From the NCBI GenBank assembly GCA_002633005.1, contig NMRA01000011.1:1986361-2050360 (forward strand): a stretch of DNA of 64,000 bases, given 5' to 3'. Origin of the DNA: Phoronis australis. Its lineage: Eukaryota; Phoronida; Phoronidae. A program made the position numbers and the translations under genes. The notes beneath the pieces were generated by a model. That model saw nothing but the letters and a program-made list of their open reading frames with translations. It was not told where the DNA came from and searched no databases. Shown here piece by piece: positions 13,150-25,811 of this stretch. Every line of letters starts with the position of its first letter. Position 1 is the stretch's first letter.

Positions 13150-13325
13150 TATTTCCGCGGAAAAAATCGGATTTGCCATAAAATTTCCGCAGTAAATTGG
13201 TTTCTAACTGCGGCGTTGCCGACGACTCAAAAAGGGGAAACTGCTTTTTATGTTTTGGAGGAACAAAAAATCGTAATTGCTAGGGCACCTGGGATTGTGT
13301 GGTTCATCAATGGCGTCTGCATATG
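13150..13325 (+). repeat. dispersed repeat with TTTCCGCGG motifs
   Basis: Matches the complement of about 38525-38705. Shared stretches are TTTCCGCGGAAAAAATCGG-like, GCGGCGTTGC and TTATGTTTTGGAGGAAC-like sequence. It is non-coding, and the two copies are clearly diverged, so it is an old interspersed element of unassigned class. Confidence 0.6.
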
Positions 13326-16300
13326 GTATTAATTGTGGTGACAAATAGTATGATTCTGCAGCCAAAAATGCATGGTGCTTGGAGTAGACAGAATATTTCA
13401 TAGAAAAAGTGTATAAGTAAAAGAAACTGTGTTCGCAAACAACAAAGGTCTGGGTTTACGCTCTGTAAACGTTGACAGAGGGACAATTACGGCGTGCGTG
13501 GCCAAATTGCGAAGAAGCACTTGAAAAGGATGAAACACAAGAAAGAAAAACGCTTTCTGAAAGGAAATTCAATCGTAACCAGTAATTCGTTGGATTGGAA
13601 TTATGGGATGTGAGTGATGTATGAAATTCTTTTGTTTGACCCAACTGCAATCCCCCAAATGTGTTTTAAGTTGACGTTGATGTATTCCAATTTATTTTGA
13701 CATTTTCACGTTTTATTTTTGTTAAAAAGTCTCATTTTGACCGACTTGAGTTTTGCAGTTCAAAAAGGAAGTGGTCATGTGGCAGGTTCTGAATGATCTG
13801 ATTGGTCCAAGCCATTGTTTACAAATTCTGCTTGCCTATTTTGGGTGTCCTTGTAGTTATTTCTTATGTCACATAGTTTGTTCTACACCAGTGTGGCTTA
13901 TGAACAATTATCTCCTGTAATTACTGTTTTAAACTGAAAGTTTGGCCAACTTAGGATTGTGATTGATGTGTTCTATAGTTTAAAGTATCTTGTTTTTGAC
14001 TTTCATCATTTTTTCCATGCTAATAGTTGGGGTATGAGCCACAGGTTTTAGTCTTGACTTTTTCCATTGTGTGAGAATTAAATTTTTGTTGGAATTAAAT
14101 GTGTATGTATTTCAGGCTTTCCAGATAATCTGGGTCAGTTTTATTTTTTTTATAATTTTGTATGGTAATTATGCTGCAAATCAAGGATAACCTTCTGTCA
14201 CTCACATTGCAAATTTTGCATCATTATCTTTATTATTTTAACTTTTTATGTCTTTTGTTGCATCTAATTGCTTTCATTATTGCTGACATAGATGTCAGAT
14301 ACTGCTTGAAATGAATGCGTTTTGCCAACACGACACAGTTACAGGGCATCTTGTGATAATAATGTTTATTTTCGATATGTTGAGGTATGGTTGTTTAGAT
14401 TGCAATGTGTCTTTGGAGCAGTAAAAATTTTCCCCGTTTTTGTCATGGGTCATTACAAGCCCCATTATTTGCTGTTGTCTAATTCGTTGCAAGTTTTTCT
14501 AGGGTGCATTAATCTGTTCGTCCTTTCAATGACATCGAAATATTACTGCTGTGCTTTGGGCTGCATTTACTTCAATGTGAGAAAGTTTGATGAACTGGAC
14601 AGATACCCGTGGATGCGTGGTGTGAAATTGACCTATCGGAAGCTCCGCCCCCTTGCATAATGTTGACTAACAAACAATAAGTTTTACCCAGTAGCGTGTT
14701 GTTTGTCGGGTAAAATGGCGGCTTGGAAACGAAGGTGTGTCAATCATGCTGCGTTCTAAATGGTCAGTTAAGCTGTCACTCAAAATGCTGGCGATAGGTC
14801 AATTCTTCGCCTTCCTGACATCAATGAGAGATACGAACGAAAATGTGCCTGATGTCCAAAACGAGGTCTCACACTTTTTTATCTACAAGACAAAGGAGTG
14901 TTCTGTCGCTGTGCAATCGGGGACGGTCCTATTGATAGGACTGGTTTTGGGTGGCTGGAATGATGAAGGCCCAAAATTACCTGAAGACACTGCTTTGGCA
15001 TGGAACCAGCGCTTCTGAGTGAACTGGTCTGTTCAGTTTCCCCTCCTTAAATTTTAAGAAAAAAATATTTTGCAGCAATCTTTTTGGTGGTCTGTTAGTA
15101 CTGTCTTCCAAATAAAAGCATTGTTAAATCATTTCTGGATGCAAACCTTTCTAAACTTATTTTCAAAATCAAAAAGTAAGTCATCTCTGATGTTTCCAAA
15201 GGTGTATTTATTGTTGCAAGTAATTTATCCCGTATTTATTATTCTCGGACATTCTAAAGATGGAAGTGTCATACACTAGTTAATTATGCCGTGATCCCTG
15301 AGAACTTGCCATGTGTGCTGGAACTGAACCGAACTGAAAAATTTTTCTGACCAACTGCTTCCCTAGTCTTTTTCATGAAAAAATTTACATCGGAATTTAC
15401 AGACACGATGGTGTGCATAGTCTATGAAAAGCTTAAAGGCTGTGAATCACCGTCGTAAAAGTATGGAGCTGCCTAACTCTTGCCACCATAACTATGTCAG
15501 TCTGCCATCTTCCGTGACATCGCACCTTCACAAACGAATTTCCCTGCTACTGCTGGCTACTTTTACAAAAAAATGTAAAGTTAAACCCGCCTAAATGACC
15601 AAATTCTGATGACATCACCTGCGACTAGGTTGGAAAATAAGTGGAAGCTGTGCCTATCAACAAGTTTGCTCCAATCTAGGAATGTCTCTCAACCACTCAT
15701 ACAGCATTGTATTGACCACGGAAGCATAATGAAATACTTCAGCATTTTTACAGCATTTTTACAGCATTTTTGCAGCATTTTTGCATTCGCGATTGGTTTG
15801 AGGTGACTGAACATGTGTACCTTGTGCTCCAATCTGTGAGTGAAAAACGTGTATAGTGATGTCGTTTTCAGACATTTACATCGAGAATCGAGTGCTTAAA
15901 GCTTTTTGTGTAGCAGTCGTGATTTCTTATCGCATTCTTGGTTGTAAGGTTTAAAAAGATTCGTGTTGCACTGTGGCGGTGTTTTGTTGAGTTTGATTAT
16001 AGTCTACTGCTGTACTGATTGCGCATTTACCTGCATATTTCCTCAACAGGTGGATGGGCCTGCATAATTGAAATTTGAATTTCGTAGTATGTGCATGATT
16101 ATAGGATAATTCATTCAATATTCACTACTGGAAATGTGTCTGTAGGTCAATACAGTTTGTGTGGTAAAATCAACTTTGAGCTTTGAGTTGCATTCCACCA
16201 GCCAGTGGAAAACTCGAAAGTGCATCGCCAGTGGACTCTTCATCGCAGGTTTCGTTGTTGTCCTATTCCCATCTGATTATGATGAAGAATTATTCTTCTG

Positions 16301-16905
16301 ATCAGGGTGTGAGCTTGTTCATCTACAAGTTGGGACACAGCACTATGTACTACCACATTACAAGTGCGCAGACTCATTCATGTGTTTGCCAGTCTCACCA
16401 TTTGATTTTTAGCAGTGTTAAGCACTGAGTGGATTTTGCCTGCTCATGCAGTTGTTTAATGTTATGCATTTTATCCCTAAAATTAGCAAGGTGGGCCCCA
16501 ACATCTGAATTGACCTACTCTTGTGAAGTGACAGAAATGCGAGCTTGAAGGATCATTTTTTTAGTCCACTGACCCTCAGCTTCAGTAGGTTTTATGAGTA
16601 AAGCAAGTCATTCCTGGATGACAACCCTACTGCTTACTGCATGGCCTGATGGGTGGTCTGCTCTTAGTATACTTTAAGGGCTGAGCTTGATATTAGTACA
16701 AAACATTAGTTTGGCTACTTGAGGCAGTAACAGTTTGGAGGTTAACTTATGGCTATGGCAGGGGGGAGGAGGCAGAGGGTATTAATGGTAACGGGGGAGG
16801 AGGTTATTCCCCTCACGCGAAAAAATCCAATATCAGAAGGTACAGACACCGTTCCCCTTAAATAGGCAGGGACCTTGAGTTTGTGGATGCAAAAACATGT
16901 TTTAA
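13326..16905. other. intron, mostly unannotated; short tandem repeat at 15741-15785
   Basis: No gene was recognised. At 15741-15785 there are four consecutive copies of an 11-base unit near AGCATTTTTAC/GC. Weak ORFs such as 14322-14660 and 14737-15018 lack domains or splice support. Confidence 0.4.
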
Positions 16906-17218
16906 AGGCGAAGACAACATTTTTTCATGTCACTTTTAGCAAAAATAAGGTTCGTTGATTATCCCAGACACATTTTTCACTTAATTACAGCTTTTTGTAA
17001 TTTAATTAATTACTCGTCGTCTACTCCGGAAGTGACGTTTTGGGAGGCAAGAGTTTCGCGCCAATTTCTTTTCATTATAGTCTGACTGTGAGAGCTGTCG
17101 AGTCAGTCATTGTTCTACCTCGTTTGTGATAAGTTCGGTCGTCGTTTGCTTTTGTTTACAAGTCAGTCAACATGCCACGCTGTTGCTGCGTGCCGGGATG
17201 TACTCATTATCGTCTCAC
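16906..17218 (+). repeat. left TIR of Kolobok-like element
   Basis: It pairs with 17924-18235 over its whole length with scattered mismatches. It contains CCGGAAGTGACGTTTT at 17026-17041, which has an ETS-type core next to a CRE-like TGACGT, and it runs past the THAP start codon at 17172 to about codon 16. The same sequence forms the left end of the second copy at 36731. Confidence 0.85.
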
Positions 17219-17540
17219 ACATGCTTTGGGTACCTTGCGTAGCTTTCCGAAGGATGACACACTTCGCCGTACTTGACTAGCTCGTTCATGTGAAGAACGT
17301 AGTGCTACCCGTCCACGCAACGTACAAAGCAGTGGAGGGTTACCGAGTGTGTGGCAAGCATTTTCTGCCGTCAGATTATGACATATGTACGCCGAATTGA
17401 TGAAGGTCCCTGCAAAACAACACCTGAAGAAGGGTACCATACCATCGCTGTTGATTCCTGGCAGTGCCCCGTCTCCAACCCCGAGAAGTGCCTTTTTAAA
17501 GTGAGAAGCCTCGGGAGCTGTGGCCACTATATACAGTGAC
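17172..17540 (+). pseudogene. THAP zinc-finger protein of Kolobok-like element, broken
   Basis: The frame opens MPRCCCVPGC and continues with FPKDDTLRRT, which are the first zinc ligands (C-x4-C) and the conserved FP of a THAP DNA-binding domain. It then meets a TGA in place of the conserved Trp codon, beside an apparent 4-base insertion relative to the copy at 36996 (CTTGACTAGCTCG versus CTTGGCTCG). A later part of the domain, around the C-x2-H and the AVPS-like motif, is present in other frames and carries a further indel near 17385. It cannot make a working THAP protein. Downstream, 17540-17923 holds unrecognised internal sequence. Confidence 0.8.
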
Positions 17541-17923
17541 TGGAGGCACTTCATCTACTGTCACCCGTGCCTCCGAACGTACCCCATTGCATGCAATTCC
17601 AGGAACTAGCAGTGATTCGCCCTGTGCTGTTTTCTCTAGCCCAGAGCTTGTTAAGCAGCCCTGCAGCGATGTTGAGTAGTGGGAGTGAATACAGGCCCAG
17701 TTTGACACCCGGTGAAGAGGACAGTTCGTCATCCAATGAACAGATCGGTGAGCCTAAGTTTGATAAGTTTATTGTGGACTTGTATTGGAGCTATTTGGAA
17801 GGTGCCCGGTGTGTGGCGAGGGAGTCATATGGCGGGATATAAGCAGTTTGGGTGCTCAGATCACCCTCCAGTGGGAGTGTGTCGCGGGACACTCGGGCAA
17901 GTGGGACAGTTCTTCCTCTGTAC

Positions 17924-18235
17924 GTGAGACGAGAATGAGTACACCCCAGTACGCAGCAACAGCGTGGCATGTTGACTGACTCGTAAGCAAAAGCAAATGA
18001 CGACCGAACTTATCACAACCAAGGTAGAACAATGACTGACTCGACTGCTCTCACAGTCAGTCTATATGAAAAGAAATTGGCGTGAAATTCTTGCCTGCCA
18101 AAACGTCACTTCCGGAGTAGACGACGAGTAATTAATCAAATTATGAAAAGCACTAAATAAGTGAAAAATATGTTTGGGATAATCAACGAACCTTATTTTT
18201 GCTAAAAATGACATGAAAAAAGATTGCCTTCGCCT
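17924..18235 (-). repeat. right TIR of Kolobok-like element
   Basis: Inverted copy of 16906-17218. On the minus strand it also contains the ATG (17972 reading down) and the start MPRCCCVLGC of the THAP frame, so both ends of the element carry the beginning of the zinc finger. The ETS/CRE-like motif is conserved at 18100-18115. Confidence 0.85.
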
Positions 18236-18239
18236 TTAA

Positions 18240-20980
18240 GCTTGCCAGAAAGTCACAGTAACGCAACAAGTTCATTAGAATCCATGGTGTGTCCATGGAA
18301 ATTTGAGCCATATCATGTGTTTTGTGGTCTCTGATAGCTGACTGTCGAAATAACTACGCCATATTGAAATTCATTATCGCGCCAGACGGTGGTCTGGTCT
18401 TTGGTCGAGAGGCATTCAGCGCCACCTACAGATCCCATGTAAAGCAGACGGGAGGCTTCTTACCTACTGGTACCTACAGTGTTTCAACTCACCCCCTGTT
18501 ATAATGCCATCAAATTTCCACTGCTGTGTGGTGGAGTATACTACTTAGTAATTTATGAAAACCTTATGAAATATGAATGGATGAACAAGGGCATGTCCAT
18601 TCATTTCTTGGCCAACACGAGGAAGAATCAGCGACAAAGCCATTGCCTTCCACTGATAATTAAAAGCGGAAGATTTTAAGCGTCAATAAGCTATAAATTT
18701 AGTGAAGTTAACATTTACAATCAATCTATGGGGTTCACTGTGGGATTTATTACGTATTAGTGAATTTCTGTCCACCAAATTTGAATGTGGATCAATTTAA
18801 AGTCAATTTCGCACTCTTATTACTCTTAGAGAGTGCCTATATGAAAGTCCCATATTTTCTCACTCTCTTTTCGTGCCAATTTCTGCCTGGCAATATTCCA
18901 TTTTTGTTTGAGAGGCTGTTGTTTTATATAAATTGCTGGGATTAACCTTTAGACAAAACCTCCCACACATCCTGTACATCCTTTCTAGTGATGCCAAGAT
19001 GACGTCAGACCTAAATTTAATCAGCGATACTTGACATCGCGTACCCATCAAGAACAGATTATAAAAAATACAGTAAAACATTATGTTTAGGATTTAACTG
19101 ATGTCAGCGGCATTTAAAGTCTAGATTTCTGTTATGTGCACACATAAGATGCTGCAGCTGTATTTTAAAGTTGTGCAACTCAGATAATGAAGTCATGTCT
19201 ACATTACAAATTAAGGTACACTAGAACTACTTGCCGGAGAGTATCTTGTCCTTCCCCTGTTCAGCTGAGCGTCCACACTAGACACTATACACCTTATGAC
19301 GTACATGGTAAGCCACCCCATCCCTGTGTGTGTGTGTAACTGAGCAAGCGCTCAGCTATTCACATTTCCGCCTTTAAAATATCTTCAGGTTTGCGTTCAC
19401 ATTACAAGTTGCGCTTGGGCAACTATGCCCTAGAACAAGTTACTTATGCATGTACGCTACCTTATATGGAGTGGTAAGTTGTCAGATGTGTGTGAAGCTG
19501 CACCAGCGCAGATAGCATCCACACTGGTACTAAACTTTGTGACAACTTATCATTGGAGCAACTTGTTCTAGGGTAATGCCTTGTGTGGACAACACTTTAA
19601 GTCCTGTCCACACCTAGACCTACGCTAAAACAACTTTCTGTAGTGCAACTTTGCCCCACATTAAGAGTAGTGTACATGAACATACATCCCGTGACTGTGA
19701 CTAGCGCAAGGCGCTAGTTTTGCCGGTGCTGGGATCTTATTGTGGCCAATCTAGAAAGTACTGTTACCCTGGCGTGCAACATGCGACAGAAAAGTGACAC
19801 AAGTGGGCTAACAGCAGATCTACATCTTGGTTCTGCCTTCACTTCATAAAAAATACCATCTCGGACTTGCCTTTGAACACGGTCTATTTCGATCCTTCGT
19901 GTTCACTCTATTGAAGTCTGGATTTCAACCGCATTCCAAAGAATGCATAAGAACATCATAGCCCCCATAGACATGCCATTTCAGTGCTACTTGGGTTCTT
20001 GTGAGCCTTGCAGGTTTTTCCTATTTCCAGAATTTCTTTAACTAAAAAGCACTTGCCTATATGTTATGCACGCACGGTTGCAGAAATCATTGGTGATACA
20101 CATAACCTCGGCTGGTTTCCCTTGGTTTCCACAATTTGGTCATCCTGCAAGAAGAGCAACTGGGCACGTAGCAGGTGCCCCACACTGTTGTCTGCAATAA
20201 TAACGCCATCTAAATGTACTCAAATATAAGAAGGCAATAAGCTCATACTAAGCTCAAGCAGCAGATTAGGATCACTTAAACCTTTTTCACAAATTAGTAA
20301 TTAAAAAGAATGTGAGAAAAATACTTGTTGAATGCGGTTAAAGTACTAACTTAAGAAATTCTCTTAGCATGTATAAGGAACCATAAACTGTGTTACTTGG
20401 TTATGTCTCACTTCGTTTTACCATTCTCTAAAAACGACGGATTAAATCGTCTGCAATCTTGCACTATGCTTTTCACCTAACGTCATATAGGTACCCGAAT
20501 GCCAGCCATTGAGCAAAGTGAATGCTTTAGTTCACGAGTTCGCCGCTAGGTAAAAATGAAAACAACTTAAGTGACAAGCGAATAGTACAAAGACAAATCT
20601 TCAAGTGAATAAGTTTTTTTGAAGAGCTTGATTCGCTGTAGTATTTCTGTAGATAAACATCCAATTTTGACGTGTGGAGGGTTGAAACTTGATGTGCAAT
20701 TTGAGCGTGATGGGTAATAATGACACTGAACTCTACACTTTCACTGTATGGATTTCCAACCCTGTTGAAGTGTACGGTTTACCAACCAGGATGCATCTGA
20801 CTTTTTATAAATTTCTGTATTTTGTTACAGAAGTTAAAAAAGGTATAGATTTGTGAAATAAAGACTGTTTGGAGTTCAGAGATTTGGCTCTTCTCATGAT
20901 TTTTTGGATTAATGACCCTTTGGAGCACTGTCTCTTTGTGGTAGTGACCTTTCAAAGTAAAGGTACGTCGGAAGAGACCT
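18240..20980. other. intron; inverted-repeat patch at 19380-19640
   Basis: No gene was recognised. CCCTAGAACAAGTTACT near 19429 has its complement AGCAACTTGTTCTAGGG near 19558, and further similar pieces surround it, which suggests a decayed foldback element. Short stretches resemble 62200-62640. A short GT run lies near 19324. The remainder shows nothing. Confidence 0.35.
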
Positions 20981-21383
20981 GGACCCGGTCTCCAATCTTT
21001 TTACTCGAAATGGAACTCGAAATTAGATTTGGCATTTTCTACTCTACTTTTGGGCGAACTCAAGATAATTGTCTATTATTCTATGCTCGAGTACACAATA
21101 ACTTACGTAGTTAATTTATTGCCCTTACTTCACAGTTTGTAAACTAAATATTAAAGCAATAAGTTCAAGTTTGAACTCGAAATTTCAAGTTTTTACTCGA
21201 GTTTGTAGCACGAATATAAGGGTCTTCAAGGGCAAACTTGAACTAGAAACTCCTATGCATGAACTATAATGTATTCGAACACAGTCTGATAACCAATTAT
21301 CTTAAGTTCGCAAAAAAGGAGCAGAGAAATTGCCAAAAATAGTTTCGAGTTCGTTTCGAGTACAAAGATTAGAGACCGGGCCC
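20981..21383. mobile_element. MITE-like foldback, GGACCCGGTCTC ends
   Basis: GGACCCGGTCTCCAATC at 20981 and the complement of the end at 21383 (GGGCCCGGTCTCTAATC) form inverted termini. They continue inward through CGAAATGGAACTCGAAA-like sequence with repeated ACTCGA motifs. The element is about 403 bp and non-coding. The flanks show GACCT on the left and GACCC one base out on the right, a possible imperfect 5-bp duplication that I would not rely on. Confidence 0.65.
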
Positions 21384-21838
21384 TGACCCGCTTCTTCAGT
21401 TGTCCATTGGGTTATGTTTGTCTTTTTATCCCATGAGTTTTGGTTTAGTTGTGGTTGTTTCGAATTTAGTGCATACTAGAATCTTACAAAAGCTTTATTA
21501 TTTTTAAACAAAAATTGTTCGCATCAAAACTGAGTTCATCTGGACATGATGTATGGTAAATGTTCTTCTATGTGGGAAAGAAAATCAATGATGGACACGT
21601 GAAATTTCATTGTGTCGAGTTTCTCAACAAAAATTACTTGTCAGGAAAGTTTACTTTGCTAACTTATTAGTATAATGTTTGGTATAGCTATTACCAAACA
21701 ACATTTGGTAAAATTTTGAGCATTCTAATGGTAAGCTTCTGAAAATAGAAATTATAATGCAATTTTTATAATTATTTCTGTTCCAAATTGAATTTTTTGT
21801 TAAACTCATCTCAAAGGAGTACCGTAAGTGTAGACTTA

Positions 21839-23183
21839 AGGGCTCGACACTATGAAAATCGCCAGGTTGCATTTTGCGACTAAGCCAAAATCCTAGGTCA
21901 CATTTTCAAAATCCAGCTCGAATTTATAAATTCCAGGTCACGAAAATTTACCGCCATTTTTACAAACCAAAATTGGCTTTTAGGTCATCAGAAAATGCTT
22001 AGATTATGCTCTTGCGACGTAAAATACTCACAAATTTCATGCTGCAAAATTGGGTTCTTACAAGCATATCATGCATGCACCGCGTTACCATTCTTCACTA
22101 CCGCCATCCAGTGAAAGACCCTGGAGCGCAAGGCAGTTGCTGACGTGAAAGTTAAATCAGTGCTCTCTAATCGACACATGCATTTGATTAGCTAAGTGTG
22201 CAATGTAAAAAAGGAGAAAATACTTGTTGAAAAAGTATCCTCAACTTGTCTAGGACTGACTTGCTATATGACTGTCATCAAAGTTGTTAAAGATCCAAAG
22301 ATTGATAACTCTGAGTACAAATTCCTTCCATTTGTTCGCCGTCCAAACTTTGCTACTAGACATTTGAAAAAATATCCTGTCGCAAGAAATCCGTGAAACG
22401 TTGCCCTACTCGCTGAGTAACGTATTGATATGCGGAAACAATTAACTGGAAATTTCACAACAAAAATGTGGTGCTTATGCTGTTTACTAGTCAACAATTA
22501 GTTTCCATGAAATAAAAAGCCTCGGAATGATTTCCGACGGTGCAGGTTTTTATTATTCTGCAGAATGCGCATAAAAGCATGCCCGTGGTTTGGCGATTAA
22601 TTCAGTTGTCATTTTGACATTTGCTGTCTTTCGCGATAAAAAACGAGATGCACTTTTCCAAGTCACGACAATCATCTGCCGGGACTGCTTTCCGGCGCTA
22701 ACTGTGGAACCCATCAGTGCCGCAGTGCGATCAGGCATATTGCCGTGGGTGTTGCCGTAATTTGATATTAAGGACACCTTGCTGATGAAAAATAAACATT
22801 TTTCCACCACTAAGCTTGGAAAGTTCGTCATGTTATTCTGAGGTACGAAACTTTCTTCAGCACATCCGGAATTTTGCAAAAACCTGAAAATATTGGCCAA
22901 AAAAATGCGTCAAAGACCAATTCTGTATTCCCTTGTTCACGCGACATGTTTACAAGTCATCAGGAGGGCTGTTCCCAATTAGTGTTCTTTTGAACTTGAT
23001 TTGCAGCAACCAAATAATGGTCGGAATCGTCCGATTTGCCTTACTTTTCCCAGGTATCTGCTGCGAAGTTTAAATACTCAGCTCGCATACGTTGGAAATT
23101 CCAGGTTGCATTTTGTGACATAATGCGAGTTGGCCAAAATCTCAGGTCGCAAATGTGACCTGCAGCTCGTTATGTCGAGCCCT
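21839..23183. mobile_element. hAT-like non-autonomous element
   Basis: AGGGCTCGACA at 21839-21849 is the exact inverted complement of 23173-23183. Both ends carry subterminal copies of CCAGGTTGCATTTTG-like and AGGTCACATTT-like motifs, as in non-autonomous hAT elements, which commonly begin (C)AGGG. Candidate 8-bp flanks match only partly. Internal ORFs (for example 22553-22900 minus) have no transposase or BED features. Part of the interior (about 22370-22560) is repeated in diverged form at 35230-35420. Confidence 0.5.
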
Positions 23184-25533
23184 CAGACAGGACTAGAGTA
23201 CTAAGAATTTGAATTAAGCTTTGTAGAAACATTATTTCTAAATTTTCAATCTGTGCACGCAACTGCTATCTACACACAATGCAACATTTTCTGTTAGTAA
23301 TGCCAGCTGAAGTGAGCAGAAGAAATCCCCAAGACAGACAACTGGGGCCAGTTGGGATCTAATTGAGTGTAATTTATGACTACTTAGGAATGAAGTCAAT
23401 GTGCTATTGAATGAGAACTTAAGTCTAAAAGGGAACACAAGCATTTCTGATTTACTTGGTTGCCTTGGGAATACATTTTTCTGTGTTAATTGTTGTTCTC
23501 TTGGTGTGTATTTACTATCCATAGAATAATGAAAAGTCGTGCAAATACTCCGTAATTGTCTTAAAACGGCAGACATCTCACAGCACACCTAGAAATACAG
23601 ACCCCTGAAAAATGCAGACCGAATCCACAGACCTACAAACCGCAGACATTTCAAAAAATGACCAAAGAGAAGTAAGAGAATGTTGACTTGATGCTGAAAT
23701 GCAGAGTAACTTAGAAAAGAGTATGCAAGGTCCTAACTGAGACTGTGTGGGGTCACACAAACTTAGACAACCAATACACTGGAATTAGGTCACTTGTCAC
23801 TGTTTAGCGGAAGTTGGAAGTTGCATTATGGACTACAGTGCTTAAAACTACCGTTTACCTTGTTTTGATAAGTGACAACATTTTCGTCATTAAAACTTCC
23901 TTTAAAGCACTGCATATAGCAATCGTGAATTTAGTATCCCAAAATACAAGAAAATAGAAGACGAGCTACTTCAGTTGAAAGTTTGTTGGCTCCACAGACA
24001 TGATTGTGACCGGCTGGTGTGATGCATGAAAGTACCCAGCATCTGTGTGAGGTACACCAATCACATGAGTTTCTTGTACTAACTGGTCTGTCTGACATCT
24101 GCGCTTCTCTGATGTCTCACGTAAAAGTTAACAGGGAGGTGAACTTATAGTTGTCTCAACCACGTACCACAAACGCAATACTTCGCTATTACGTATTAAC
24201 CATGAACCATGGGAAAAAGGAGTAGCAAAATGGTGTACCTGATGACTTTTCACACTGTATACAACAGTGGATGATTAGTGCTATGATTGGTTGTTCCAAT
24301 TTCATGTGCATATCGAACAACAAAAGCTCGTATCTTGATACCTTGATGTTGTGCTTGTATTTTACAAATTGGTCACCACTTTTGGTCATGAGGATGATTT
24401 TGCGAAGACTAAATTATTTGCTGGGGTTATGACTCTGTCAAACGTATAACTTTGAGTGATGGAAAGGTGTGGTAAAACTGACATCAGAAAACTTAGTTTT
24501 ACTGCTTGACATTAGCAAGTAAACACTCAAAAATACAAATACTGGTTCAAAATTGACCTCACTCGTGCTTTTTTCATTATTTTAGGTCCTCATACTTTAG
24601 GAGCCCAAGTCTAGTACGAGTGGCAAAGATACCATCACTCATATTTTCGAGCGAAAATTTTTGCCTGTGTCAGGTGCTAGACATGGTGTGCTTGTTCTAC
24701 ACAAAATGGCTCCACCCCAGATCTTAATGCAAGATCCAACTAAAGTTAGCCGTTATCCAGTACCTGCTTTGCAATGGCAGGCCTGAGTAACATTCACAAT
24801 TTCACGACTGTGTGACTGAAAAAAAAGGAAACTTTCACTTTAGTTCCATAAATAGTTGATCTGTTGACACAATAAAAGGTGACACTTGGGTTATTTGTTT
24901 TAATCATCAGTTTTTGTGTATATGGCTTTTGTTTCGTGTTTACTCCCCTAATGATTTTACTACATTTTTTGTTTTGGCTCAAATTTATTTCATTGGGGTG
25001 GCTGGATACTCCTGGTCAGTGAGGGTAATGTTTCATTGTCCATGTCTTAACTGGTTGTTGTGAAGACGGATTGTTTTGTTCATGAATGTCATTTCATGTC
25101 TTGCACCCAAAGTCATAGTGTTTTAATTTACATGCAGTCAGTTGGCATCCTGTTTACCATTTAATCTAACAAACGTTTTGGATTCAGGGTTAAGTCCTAC
25201 TACAAGTTGTTGTTATGGTAATGAGTTGACATTTTTGCGTTGGGGCATTTCTGTGAAAAGGTCAGCCTTAAAGACATAGTTTCACACCAAAACAACTGCT
25301 TTTCAACTCAAAGAATAGCATTGCAGGAGCCCGTTACTTGGACTAGTTACTGTCCGCACAGCTTGATTAATTAGATAAGCCCAGCAGTAATGACCTTCTC
25401 CGACTTCAGCCCAGTCAATTTTGAAAACAGACCAGGCGGTTACATAAGCGTCTGTGATGTCGAGTCTGGAAGACAACTGTGTTGTAGGAATGAACTCGGC
25501 TGGTAAACCGCAGTCACACGAGGCAGAAACCAA
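23184..25533. other. intron; minor shared repeat at 23840-23910
   Basis: No gene was recognised. 23840-23910 resembles 28765-28850 (shared CTTAAAACTACCGTTTACCTTG-type sequence). Several CAGACC motifs cluster at 23600-23650. Nothing else was identified. Confidence 0.35.
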
Positions 25534-25811
25534 CATGGATTACGAAAGCTTTAGCGACGAGTCTTCCAACGACGAGGAAATTTTAGAAAATCTTTTGTAA
25601 CTCTGAAGCGTCGGACACAGACAATATGCACAGCGACCATCGTGAGCGTGTTCTTGACAACATAAACGGGCCCTGCAGGTTCGAACCAGTGCCTGCAAGT
25701 GTCCCGGTCGCTTTGGATGAGAGACAGCGGCGCATCCCGAAGACAATGACCGCACAACTTCAGACGTTTTATCATGTTAGGTGGAAAACAAAAACAATGC
25801 CGCGAGTTTGA
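25534..25811 (+). pseudogene. acidic N-terminal exon, P2X7-like-domain type, frameshifted
   Basis: The ATG at 25534 opens an acidic Ser/Asp/Glu-rich frame (MDYESFSDESSNDEE) that stops at TAA after 21 codons. Another frame continues the same character directly (NSEASDTDNMHSDHRERVL, then GPCRFEPVP) to a stop at 25811. A one- or two-base indel near 25590 would explain this. An acidic leader followed by a short xYxFEPV-like block is what I associate with the many invertebrate genes ending in the zinc-binding P2X7-like domain, which often travel with mobile elements. The diagnostic Cys-rich domain itself is not visible here, so the family call is tentative. Confidence 0.35.

Larger units (their letters stand above)
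16906..18235 (+). mobile_element. Kolobok-like DNA transposon, degenerate copy with 312-bp TIRs
   Basis: A 1330-bp element flanked by TTAA on both sides (16902-16905 and 18236-18239). It begins AGGCGAAGACAAC and ends in the complement TTGCCTTCGCCT. Its ends are very long inverted repeats, 16906-17218 and 17924-18235. The interior encodes a broken THAP protein. THAP-bearing transposases with TTAA target duplications are the established hallmark of the Kolobok superfamily; P elements also carry THAP but give 8-bp duplications, and piggyBac uses TTAA but is not known to me for THAP. The coding region is disabled and the DDE part is absent, so this copy is non-autonomous. Confidence 0.75.

Noticed and set aside
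17207-17554. 115-codon minus ORF over the first Kolobok-like copy
   Set aside because: Antisense shadow of the THAP coding region; the plus strand explains the sequence.
22553-22900. 115-codon minus ORF as a hAT transposase
   Set aside because: No BED finger, RW motif or dimerisation signature; it lies inside a short non-autonomous element.
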